From Phlebiopsis flavidoalba (taxonomy: Eukaryota > Basidiomycota > Agaricomycetes > Polyporales > Phanerochaetaceae): a stretch of DNA of 64,000 bases. Below are positions 1 through 11,204 of the stretch, piece by piece. A program made the translations under genes and the position numbers. Each line of letters opens with the position of its first letter. Position 1 is the first letter of the stretch. Where the stretch lies: contig JAOCPU010000002.1 in the NCBI GenBank assembly GCA_035772785.1, positions 62,001 to 126,000 on the forward strand, written 5' to 3'. Below the pieces are notes generated by a model, which was not told the DNA's origin, did no database searches, and saw only the letters and a list, made by a program, of their open reading frames with translations.

Positions 1-1329
1 TGTGGTCAGAATTTCATTCATTCACCACTGCCTTTCAACTGCCCACTAACACGCGCATTGGACCGACTCTGGCGCACTCGGACCCGACGGCGGCAAGTGG
101 GTCTGCGGCGTTGACCGACTCGCAGTGCAGCACTACACAAACCATGTATACGTGATATAACTCATTCGGAGATCAACAAAGACTCGTCCATTCGATGCGC
201 TCGCGCTTCTGCTAGCAGTGCAAGACAAAATCTGCGAAGTCTGGCGCTACCGACTTTTCAGCGCATGAGACCATCTTCGGTCCAGAACAGATTCAAAACA
301 ATCCCGTCCTGAGCCCCAAGACGCACTGTTTTCCATACATGCTAGGAAAGGACGTCATAGACCGAAAGTTAAAGGGAGGAATAGGGGTGAGAATGTGAAG
401 GAAAGAAAGACCGAGATGAAAATGGAAAAGAAAACGAGGGGAAAGGAAAGGAAACACGCGTCACTCACGGGAGCCCGACGCCATTCCACCCGAGTTCACG
501 ATCAACAGGAGCTCATGACAAGCGAAAATGGACATCGGAATCATCGTGATCGTCCCTCAATCGTTCGACTATCGAAATGGGCAGGAAGCACGAGTTTTGA
601 CACGTCGCGACTCGTACGTGGTCGGGTCTTTATGAAGCCAAGGTTTGGTACAGGTAAAGCCCATATCTGTGAGCCCGGTTGACTAATCTATCGTGTATCT
701 GGACACAAAGCTCGCCTAGCAGAGAGAAGCTTCGACAGCGAATCCGTCGCTGGCGTGAAACAACAACAAACAATGGCAGGAGAGGCGGTACGATAAATAA
801 CGACAGAAAAACCGTTCTTAACAAAAAACGTGACTGTGTGCGTTTGTAGCTTATTGATAAAGCACGGCACTGAACCTTTTCTTCAACGGAGGCCTAACAT
901 TGTGACACGTCAAGCCAACTGCGGAACCGACTGAATGGTCCGTTGAAGTGGATTGGTCAATTTAGTTTATGCTCCCGACGATATTCACTGAGCTGATATC
1001 ATGCTCTACAGTACTCGTTGTGCTGAATGTTCCATGGTAAATCATCGTACTCATCGACAACAGACTACTGATATGAGTTGTTTGATGATCAACTCAAGTG
1101 TGTGGCGCGGGACGCTTAGTCTGAAGGACACAAATTAATGTACATGACATATATCTAGCAATAATACATCCAAGATGGTTTATAGTGTGATAAAAAGGCG
1201 ATTACGCACACGGAATAAGAGCATCTAAATTACGCATCTACTGAGTACTCGATTGCCGAGGATAGCAACGTAATTATCGCCTGAGACGTCAATGTGAGTT
1301 TCGTGGAAATCTGAATGAGAAGAGGACGT
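1..1329. other. No gene recognised
   Basis: Only short open frames without recognisable motifs. A purine-rich tract (mostly A and G on the plus strand) runs from about 392 to 466. The rest looks like unconstrained sequence of mixed composition. Confidence 0.5.
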
Positions 1330-3420
1330 ACCGTTTTTTACCCTGCGCGGACACCTTTCCGTGACCCTCTGGCATCGTCCCAGACCTTGACCTCCCATCC
1401 AACTCCGTGCATTTGTCCAGAAGAGCCTTAATGGTCCAATCGTTCGCCCTCCCTAGGCCACCAACCCAATCGACCTTGCGCAATCTCGGGTGCGCACAGA
1501 AGTCTAACTCCGATTTTTGTGAGTTCTTCCATCAGGCGTGGCTTTCCATCCACTAATGTTGAGGCTTTGAAGCATTTTCTCCCGAGTGGACGAGCAACGC
1601 CGCGAGTGCTTTCCCGCTCAACTCGGTATTCGCGGCACCATTTGGTGCCTTCGATCGAGGCAAGCGCGGGGCGTTCGGCTCATCACGAAGCGGCCTCGCC
1701 ACCAGGTTGAGAAAAAACTCCGCCACACCAGCATCCGTGAGGTCGGGCGTATCGCGAAGGACTAGCGAGCGCAATGCTTGAACGTGGGGCTTGAGGCCCT
1801 CAAAAGAGAAAAGGCGTCGCCGAGCGAGCGCGTTACCGGACAGGTCGAGATTGGTAGATGTGCCCCAGCGGGCGGCCATGAGTTCTGTCAGCGCGCCGTT
1901 TGAAAGGTGCCTCAGAAATCGCCAGGGTAGCTAATGTCGAGATAAGGTGAGTTGGACCCCAAACTTGGCGACGGTGCGGTAAGAAGGCGTCGTCCATCTG
2001 TCCAATTTCTTTGAGCCGCAGTTCAGTCAACCCCGTGCAATTCGTGGCAAGGGACTCCATGCACGCAAGGTCAAACCGTGGGGATTGGGTGATGAGTAAT
2101 CCTTCAAGCTGCGTAAATGACTCTCGAAGAATGAAGCGCCATGTGGCCCTGCGTAGACTAGGAAAGGGCCCAGGAGCTCAAGTCGTTTGAGCTGGGGGAG
2201 GGAGGACGACCAGGCGGAGAGGACGGTGTTATCCATCCATAAGCGGCCCACAGAAGTCGAGGCGCAGGGTGGTCAAATTGGGGATTGAGCGAAGCAGAGG
2301 CGTACAGAGCGCGGGTGGGAATGAGTTCTATGCAGACATTTTCAGACATGTTCAGACGGCGCGCAGAAGCTGCAAACCAAATGAACGTACTAGTGGCGTC
2401 GTACGGGTTAAATTGGCGTTATGAACGTTGTAGAACAGCGGCGCATTCTGCGGTTCTATGCACCTGGATATTTATTCTTATCGAGTGATACTATTAACAT
2501 CACGTACCAAGCTCCTATCCTTTCGCAATGGCCTTGCGATCCTATCCATGTTTTCATTGAACCAATATCTCCTAAGGCTTCTATGTCGTCAATGTGCTTG
2601 CTGAATGATCGGTAACGCACAACGAAGCCAGACTTTGGAAGGCGACGCTCCTCAAAGTGGGTAACCGTGCGTTTCTCGACGGCGGGCTTGCGCTTCCTAT
2701 GGTGGGGCAGTCTTCTTGAAAATGGTGTTGTCGATGCCAGACGCTTTAGCACACGGGTGACACAGCCCAAACCAGGCCCATCCTGAGCAGGCACACGTCA
2801 GTATATACTTGCGTATACTAATATATACTCCATAATGAGAAGATGCCAGGTTCAAGGCTTTGCGCGGACACTTACCAACTAGGTGAAACTGGGTGTTACA
2901 TATATCGCACACTCTGATCATGCTCCCCATTAGGTGAGGCTTAGGTCTCTTGTCCTTTCCACCCACATCTTCGACAGGTGCGGTGTAGGCATCCTCTTCA
3001 TCTTCATCTTCCAGATCCTCGTATCCGCACCTATCTTGCTCTTTTATCTTCTTTAGCGTCTCTGCTTTGGCGCCTTGGCTTTTCAATTTGGCTTCAGCTG
3101 CCTTCGGTTGAGCTTTTCTTTTCTTTCGGCGAAGGCTGTCTCCGCCTCGCTTTCGTCTTGGATTTGTCGGAGTTTAGTAAGTCTTTTTTACGTCCTGCCA
3201 ATTAATGCAGTTAGGGTAAATATAACGAAAAGGTACTAAGAATTACATTCGCTGCCAAACCGCTGTGCGTCTGCCTCAATTCGTGAGGGGGGGGGTTCTC
3301 GCCTTGCCGGATGTATCACTTCCCCATGGCGTTTGCCTTTGGTCCTGCGACGCTAGGTACCTCGTCTAGTGGCGAGCCCGTACGCCGCTATAGGTCCGTC
3401 GGTGTACCTGACTCTGTAAA
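1330..3420 (-). pseudogene. RAD7/Rhp7-type nucleotide excision repair protein, disrupted
   Basis: Relative of fungal RAD7/Rhp7, the leucine-rich-repeat partner of the RAD16 ATPase in global-genome nucleotide excision repair in the nucleus. Read from 3420 downwards: a charged Lys/Glu-rich segment, an acidic stretch (DEDEEDAYTAP), a zinc-binding motif made of CDICNTQF and, after an intron, LCHPCAKASG, then KRTVTHFEERR and HIDDIEALGDIGSM, followed by LRR pieces (LPQLKRLELLGPFLV, GLTELRLKEIGQMDDAFL, LRSLVLRDTPDLTDAGVAEF) and an end resembling CQRVTERCPRRV. Introns fit at 3195-3246, 2783-2875 and 2464-2507. The order matches the family, but the frame changes at least eight times through small indels, as in DKCTELD before 1400, where EVKVW continues in another frame. 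The N-terminus before about 3246 is unclear. The family call is strong; whether it is a true pseudogene or shows assembly errors is open. Confidence 0.82.
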
Positions 3421-5858
3421 AACCTAAATGATTTTCGAAATGAAGGTCGACGTCCCTGAGCTCAGAATAACACAGAACACGCACCCGGGGGGGAGCACGC
3501 ACCCCTCAAAAACTCAGTCAAGCAGAGGTCCGACCAGTAACGTTATGGGGTCGCGCGGGGGACCATGCTGACTGCGTATTGGAGGTAGATGATTTTGCTG
3601 GTGTTATACTTTCGAGTGCCAGAGAGAATTGGACTTCGTGTTGTCTCTTCTGTCGCGTAAACAGAATTGGCAGAGATGTCGCGGTCTGCGGGTGTAAATT
3701 ATGTGGGAGGTCTCGGTGTGACAAAGCGGGCGGTTATTTCACAGTATCTTCATCCCTAGGAGTCTTATGCTTTCTTCGGATTTCTTAAACGGGGAGTGCT
3801 TTTATTGCGCCGTTTTAAGTTCGAGGTAGACTGGTGCATGATCGCACTTCCAAAAGCCCTCCGCTTAACAAGTTATAAGGTATAAAACGAGGCTATATAA
3901 CGGAGCTAACTACAAAAAATAAATCTACAAGCGTAAGCTGCAAAAGTTACTCCTTCAAACAGCTTTCATGAACGTTGCTTGTCTCCTATACAGGAAGCTT
4001 TAGTTCCTTAAGACCTTGAGACAGTAGTAAACCATATCCAACGTTTGAAATTAATGGGAACACTCCGAGGCCATGATTCACTGAGGTTAATCAACGTAAG
4101 GCACCACGTCTCCTAACCTGTCCTCACATCTTACGACGCAACGGACTCTCTATGCTAGACTTTGAATCTGCAAGGGAGATGTTAGAGCCCACCTGGATAA
4201 TCCCGATGTAATTCACACCATTGTCAGAGAGTGAAAATCCTTGTACGAAATACTGCCATTCACATAAGAAAGAGTGCCAGAGGGGGGTTACGGAGTGGCA
4301 GCTATATCGTGGTCATCTCGGAGGCTTGAATGGTACTTCCCTCGCAATAGCCGTGAAATTGAATGCCTAGACCCTACCTAAGGGTTGTCCTGTGGACTAT
4401 GCCATCCAGTCACGCTTCTCGAGTACCACTTTTCCCCTACGATGGTCCTAGGAATACCTTGCCTCTTGCCGATCCGTTACACCTGAAAACTAATACCGGT
4501 TCAATGTGTAACGCGGAATAAGAGGACGAGTAAGTGCACTTGAGAACCTGTCACTTAACACAAAACACGAACATATAGGGAGCAAGTGATACACATTTCT
4601 GGCGTTACTGTGCCGGCCTACACACTAATATGGGGAGGATCCATAAACCCACTATCGTGGGTCTAAGTAACTGTATCCCCCGATGTAAAAAGAGGCCAAG
4701 CCCGGGCTTATGCCACCAGGTCCTCGGCACAGCGGGCAGAGACATGCTTACAGAGAGAAGTATGTTCCGTCCTATTCAGGTCGTGTTCTGTCTCTTCACG
4801 CATCGGGCCTCCAGGACATGATGACAAGGAAGGTTGAATTGCGGGGGTGAGTAGTGATTGCAAGCCTTGTAGGTGAGATCTCCATCTATTGATGCTAACG
4901 TTCGTCGCTGTGCTGATCGAGCGCCCCCCATCGTCTTGCTAGGTTTTACCCCGCTGCTGTGGAACGTATCAAGTCTTTGGCTATGTCGTTCAACCTCAGG
5001 TGCTACCAAAAACCAGCTTCCCACCGTCCCAGTCAAGCGTAAAACCGTTGACTTTGTAACGACGGGAAAAAACAAAGCTATACTCTCTTCTTAAATAAGT
5101 GGTGACTCACATCGTGTACGATTGCCAGGTCGCAACTATGTCCTTAAGATGTCCAGACCTCTGACATTGCTGGTGTCTTTCGCGACCCTACCTTTCCCTA
5201 GCGCTCCCGGCCAGCCCGGGCGTGCGCCAGGGCCTTTCACAGTCATACAGTGTGAGTGTACGTTATCCTCGCTGACGAGCTTTGCCCTCATCGCCCCGCT
5301 TCATGCAGTACTTAGCCCCGCACTCTATACAATCGAGCGTTTCGCGACTGCGGTAGGGATGCACCGAGAAGACGGACAATACAAAATGTCAGATTGAAGC
5401 GAGGACAGGAGAAGATGTGTCGTGAAAAATGATGACTCAATCCCCCCGCGGGCCAAGGCACTGATTGGCCCGTGCTACGCGATGATAGTAATATCTGACG
5501 CTATTGCTATAGGTCTCCGCTTACTTGACAACGAGATTACGAGCCGTTGATGGTACGCGGCCCACTACGAATTGCTGCTATGAGGTCAGGGTACAGTTTT
5601 GGATGTTGGAATAGTTTTCCATTCGTTACGTACGACGAGCTCCTTTTCTTTCTGCCTAGAATCCACTCATGACGCTCCGTTTTCAGCCCGCTTTGCGCTG
5701 CTAGACAGAAGACCGTAGTCGTATGGGTGTCGGTGTGCTTCTGCTGGCGGGACCACCTCCCGGAGAACAGCAAGACGAACAATACAGAGGACCAATACTC
5801 CGGAGCGGAAGCACGTTTCAACGCCACACTCAACCGTACCGAACACAAAGAAGGAGCC
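3421..5858. other. No gene recognised
   Basis: Several open frames of 60-100 codons on both strands, none with a recognisable motif or a supporting intron pattern. An 84-residue frame starting at the ATG near 5149 has a hydrophobic N-terminus (MSRPLTLLVSFATLPF) but nothing else supports it. Confidence 0.4.
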
Positions 5859-6578
5859 TCACAAAAAAACTTGCCTAAACAGCGCGGGACACTGGAACTG
5901 TATTCGATCTGTGAGAGTTTCCCTTGCTATCCGCAGATTGGCAGTGACGACTAGCTGAGACGGCCGTCCGTTCTCGAGGTGCCAAGTGCCGACAAGCGCG
6001 GTGAGGGTACCCACGCCCCAAGATTCCATGGCAATGCGCAGGCCATCCTCTCCCCTGTATACCAGTAGCCTCTCGGGCCCTCTTGTGGTTAGGTCCTTCC
6101 CGACTCGTTCTACCACTTCCCCAAGCGGCTTCGAAACACATCCATATCCCTTGAAGCCTATACATAAAGGCTCATGGAGAAACGTCTGTGGTGCGAGAGG
6201 TATCTGTACCAGTTGGGTCCTACATGTGCAGACGGACAGACTGGCCAATGAACCATCCGGAAACTTCTGTGTGTCCCCTTCCATCATCGGATGCTGCATT
6301 GAGTGTTGCGTTTGGATCTCTGAATGTAATAAATCCAGCGATGGAGGCGGAGGTCGACGACCATGACGGACACAACGGCGGACGACGAGTAGCTCTGAGC
6401 CTAGGCGCGACAGCCACAGCGAAACCAGCGGCCAGTGGTCGCGGAGCGACGCCGTCTGGGCAATGCCACCCGAGTTTTTTTCCTCAAAACTCAACAGCGC
6501 TTGCGATCGGAATGACGGGTGGCACGACTTGCACGGATCTGCTGTGTGCTCGGGCGACTTGTCAACTGGTCCTAACAA
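5859..6578 (-). CDS. Open frame of 239 codons, unknown
   Basis: The longest uninterrupted frame in the first 10 kb. The middle and end read like possible protein (KPLGEVVERVGKDLTTRG, LRIAMESWGVGTLTALVGTW), with a balanced composition and no low complexity. I recognise no family. The opposite strand is also fairly open here, so chance is a real alternative. No TATA box or splice pattern decides a start. It may be one exon of a disrupted gene. Confidence 0.25.
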   Translation of the reverse strand: MLGPVDKSPEHTADPCKSCHPSFRSQALLSFEEKNSGGIAQTASLRDHWPLVSLWLSRLGSELLVVRRCVRHGRRPPPPSLDLLHSEIQTQHSMQHPMMEGDTQKFPDGSLASLSVCTCRTQLVQIPLAPQTFLHEPLCIGFKGYGCVSKPLGEVVERVGKDLTTRGPERLLVYRGEDGLRIAMESWGVGTLTALVGTWHLENGRPSQLVVTANLRIARETLTDRIQFQCPALFRQVFL

Positions 6579-9500
6579 TCACCTGTACGGGTCTTCCTCT
6601 TTTTAGGTGGAAAATCAATTCACTTCATGTTTGTGACCTGTGCGTGACCAACTCTCCAAAGTCCCTCGGAAAGGAGCAAACTTGAGGACTGGATGGCAAT
6701 GTGCGTCTTTTCCTCTCTTCTACGGAGAAAAGTAATGCTGATTCTTAAATTTATTAGGGGCTTTGGCTCACCAAGTGGTCCAATACTACTACCAGATGGG
6801 TCAGCACTGTGGCAGACCACAGACGGACACAACGTCACAAGTGTCACACGCTCTCCACAGCAGACAAAAAGCTCCCGCAGAGGTGATGCCCACAGTCGAC
6901 TCGAGCCCGGCCTCGGGGTGGGTAGGCAAGCGCGGAGCCTATCCCTCAGAAACCAGCTCTATAGGCTCGAACCCGTAAGCTTGTGTTTAACCAGACCATC
7001 AAGAACAGCCAGAGTACTTCTAATCTCGAGTAATATGTGGCATTCTCGCGGCCTCGAACCCCAGGCGGATAGTGCGAAAGATGCGACACTGCACCGACGC
7101 TCACAAAACATCCTCGATTCTTGACCCCACACCCACAGCTTGACATCACCCATACTTTGAAGCAGTGGCTTCCATGCGACCCGACCAAACCAGTACATTC
7201 ACCATCGCGGCAGTGTCTTCGACCGCGTGCAGAATCGAGCAACTGTCGACCTCACCGACACACCAGGCTCATTTGGAGTTTTGCCACTTCTGCCGTCACC
7301 CAAAAATACATCGTTGCCCACGGAATCATGTTAGTCTCGGTTTTCTTGTTTTGTTGCCGCTCGCCGAGGCTATCAGAAGCGCAGGTATACATTCGTACTT
7401 TTACAGGCTCCCATATGGTGTTTCAAGCTGCACTGGATCATTCAACGTGTTGCACTGGTCGGTATGACTTCCTCTAATCTCAATGCGTTTAGCTTTCCTC
7501 TGAGGACTGACACCGTCTAAGTCCAGCAATCGCCCATCATGCCGTCACAGCGATTTGCGCATGAGGCGTTTGTCGGCGGGAGTCAAAACAAGATAGACGG
7601 TGTCCCCTAACACCCGAAAACGATTACCCACAAACGGTTGGTGCTGTACGCCATTACAGTCCCGGTTGATACTACCTCACTTCATGTCTTGTTGGGGTTC
7701 AGCCTTCATGGACACTTCCTCAAGGTCCCGCTGACTTAACTCAGATCACGCGGACGCGGATCATATTTAGTTGTCCCAAAAACTACTTCCAATGTTCCAC
7801 GCTCAAGATCACTAGTGGGTCGCATGTTCCTCGATCGCAGGCGCGTTATCCCTTCTATCGATGGTGCGTTTAATGTTCATGAGATACGAGGTCACTTGGC
7901 ATGCCCTATTATTCGTTATGGATTGAGGGTGCGCCCACGGTGGCTTCAATAAAAAGAAGTGTGGCACATGACAAATCGCACCGACCGCGTTTCGATATGC
8001 CAACGTAGCCCAATACAATAGCACCTGTATTGGTTGGCTCGTCGTACGTCACGTCCCGTCTTCTCCTTTTCATCGTCTGACCTCACCTTCCTGCAGCTTA
8101 TTCCGTACGATCTATTTCGCTGGCATGCTTTTCCTTCTTCCACGCCAGTATAAAGCAAGAAGCAGATTACCGTCGCGTCGCTCTGAAGTCCGGCGAGCCA
8201 TCCATCGACATGATACAAAACCAGTGACCTGCCACAGCGTATCGATGTTCAATGCAAATGAACTGGTCGACCCAACGACGATTTTCCTGAGCCTTTTAAC
8301 GACGTACGAACATTGAGCGGACCCTGACTCGTGTTTGTATATATACCCAGATATACGAGCGTAGCATATAATTTAGACTAGTAGCTCTTGATTGGACACT
8401 TGCTCTGGGTAGATAATTTTGTTTTTTTGGTCTTGCTTCTGTTGTATTTTGTCGAGTATGTGTAGGATAGAATCTTAGAGCTTTGCCTTCATGGACCAAG
8501 ACGTTTGCTTGAGAATTGAAAGTCTGACTGTCATTGACAATCCTTCAAGAACGTCGACGCCTCTAGTGAGATTGCCCAGTGAGTGGTTCTTGACTCCACG
8601 TCAAGTCACTTAGCTTCTATTTGCGTGTCACGCATTCAAAACATCTATGGCTTGCCCGCGGCATTTGTATTGAGGGCAGTGAAATCGGATTCTACACATA
8701 CAGCCAGAACACTCTATTTTTCGCCCTCAGATCCACGAAAGTGGCTGGGTCCTAATCCAATGAAGTACTACCCAAGATACATGCGCTCCTAGGCAGGGCG
8801 GCGTGCAGTTCTTGGATTTCCCACGCCCTTCGGACGCGACCGAGGCACGAACATAAAACACCCGAAACCAGCGACGAAGGTGAAGACCGATAACGTCCTT
8901 ACGACCGAACCTAGTATCGACGAATCGAAACATGTATCGTCCTTCGGCATAGGCTGTTCTGAATATCTTCGCGCGTCGTGTCCTGTCCTCGTCCATCAAA
9001 CTCGCTACCTCAACAGAAATACGGTGTATACCGACCTCTACCAGTGCGCGGGCACCATATTCCGTCTTTCGGATATAAATTCAAGTTCTCCCGCCACATC
9101 TTCGGGAATCGTGCTTAGACGGCTAGAAGTGGAGTCCTCCTGGAACGGTTTCAGTGTACTTGTTCAGCCATCGAGCCCTACAGAGACTCACGAAGCGTAA
9201 ATTAGGTCTCTCATGTCGTGGGGTCCTCCGTAACACATAACCAGACGCTACTCGAAAAAAGTCAAAATGGTAGTGACTTGGGTTAACATTGGCCAAAACG
9301 CGTACTTGCTGTATCATGACCCAGAACAGCGGGTTTCTATAGAGTTGGGTTCACCGGGTCCTGTTTCTCGCCCTCGGGAGAATACCACTTCGCCCCAGAC
9401 GAGGGTGAAAAACCACGCCTACCTCCCTAGGGAAAATCGGATCTTTGAAAAGTTAACCGCCACACTCAGTGTTCCAGTTTCTGACTATACCCAAAAGCGC

Positions 9501-11204
9501 AACGAAGACGTTAATCAAAAGACAAGTTCTTGGGGTAGCTTAAAGGCATACAAAAATCTTGACCCGGCATAGCCTTTGCACTACAGCTTCCCGCCATGTA
9601 TAGTGTGACAGGTCAAAGGAAGGGCTGCGGACCCAGCACGGCTAGTCGATTGATGACTGGGACAGTTAGACATAATTTCAGCTCTATGTGGCAGCGAGAG
9701 GATTAGATACCGCGGATCCATTTTATAGCTTCACTGTCTGGGTAAAGGAGCGATCGAGGTTTTGGGAATTTAGGCCTAAGAGACAAGACGCACTGGAAGA
9801 GTTTGGCGGTGTCCATATTTCCATGTAGAAGAGCTCGGCGCGTGTAAAGCTGGATAAGAGAGAGGTGCGTAAAAGGAGCAGTCCTGTGCATCTTTCGTCG
9901 TGAGCTCTACGCCACAAGACGAGAGCATTTATACCCGCGATCGTTGGCCATCACACCATACCCCACAATCGCCGTTTGTTCCACTGGGCGGTCTCGGAGT
10001 AACCGAGGAGTACAAAACAGATACACGCACTACAGAAAGCCCCACGAGAGATACTCTTGTTTTCGACACCGGTTTCAAGAAGCGCATAATGCCAATATGG
10101 TAGCCAGGCGATTCGAACGGTACTCCTCGTCATGGACGAGGCTGGCTGGTTCAATTGGGCGTTCATGGCAACGAGCCTTGGGGGGTGCCACGTGAAATTA
10201 CATAATCATCGGAGGAGCGGTACCGGCGACGACCGGCGCCTCCGTGAATATGGACCTCCAGCTTCTGGCGATCATGAGGACACCTACCGCGCACTTACGA
10301 ATCGACTTGTTTGTTTGCTTTCAGCGCGACTACACAGACATCTCAAAATGATTGCGCTGTCTTCCAGTGCACGGAGCCCGAAGATACTCCTGCGCTGCAG
10401 AGCAGTTGTCTAAATCCTGCGTTGTGGCCCGGTAGTGAGTACGTCACTGTATGACTCGCAATGCATTCCACTCAGAAAACTGGCCCAGAAAACCGCGGTC
10501 CAGAACTACGCCTAGCCTGCTAGGCAATTTGAATGAGCTTACACAATCTGCGCTAATGGGCGGCTGTGCTCCAGCTACAAAGGCCAATCTTAGATTCAAG
10601 CTTTTGTCTCTCGATCAGGGTCGTCTTGTAGACTTGAACCTGATCGACATCATATACCCAGAATAACCTTTCGGAAAGAGCACTATTACGGGCCACAGAG
10701 GGACGCCCTGGCGTAAAGCGAGCTGCTGAAGCAGCTAAAGCCGACCACTGGTCGTTTTCTTCAGAGGTCTGACACGACAACCTTCTTACCTTCGTGGTCT
10801 ATCGCTGACAGGGACGCTGTAGGCTACCATCTTGCACACAAGCTGCGCATAGAGCCCCTATACCTCTCTCAGAGGTGCCTGCTCCTATCTTTTATTTTTC
10901 GGGCCCCGTTTTATCAGCTTTCCGAGTGCTGTGCGGCGAATGATCTGACCTCTGGAGCTATACGTTCATCTTCGCTTTGGTTGCTGTAGGGTTAAGCCAT
11001 ATCGGGAGCGATTTTCCGCTGCTCGGTGACTTGCTTTCCGGAAGCGGGCATCGACGTGCATGATATAGAAGGGAGGCGGACCAGGCGCGTCCCTCGGCAC
11101 TCTTGACCACTTCGCTACGTCACTGTAGTCTCTCTGAAGTACGCAACACGCAATCTCCGGTAACTCGCCTTCCTGAGGCGACTTAGAACTTGAAGCGAAC
11201 GACC
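6579..11204. other. Long stretch without a recognisable gene
   Basis: About 4.6 kb with many open frames of 60-140 codons on both strands and no convincing motif. A 101-codon plus-strand frame at 9267-9572 and a 118-codon one at 7121-7477 are the longest, and neither resembles a family I know. Base composition is not notably skewed and no repeats stand out. Confidence 0.45.

Noticed and set aside
7030..7065. tRNA B-box-like word GGTTCGAGGCC on the minus strand
   Set aside because: The flanking bases cannot form a five-pair T stem and no A box or acceptor stem fits upstream.
10100..10135. GTTCGAATC word resembling a tRNA T arm
   Set aside because: The stem does not pair and no D arm is visible at the right distance.
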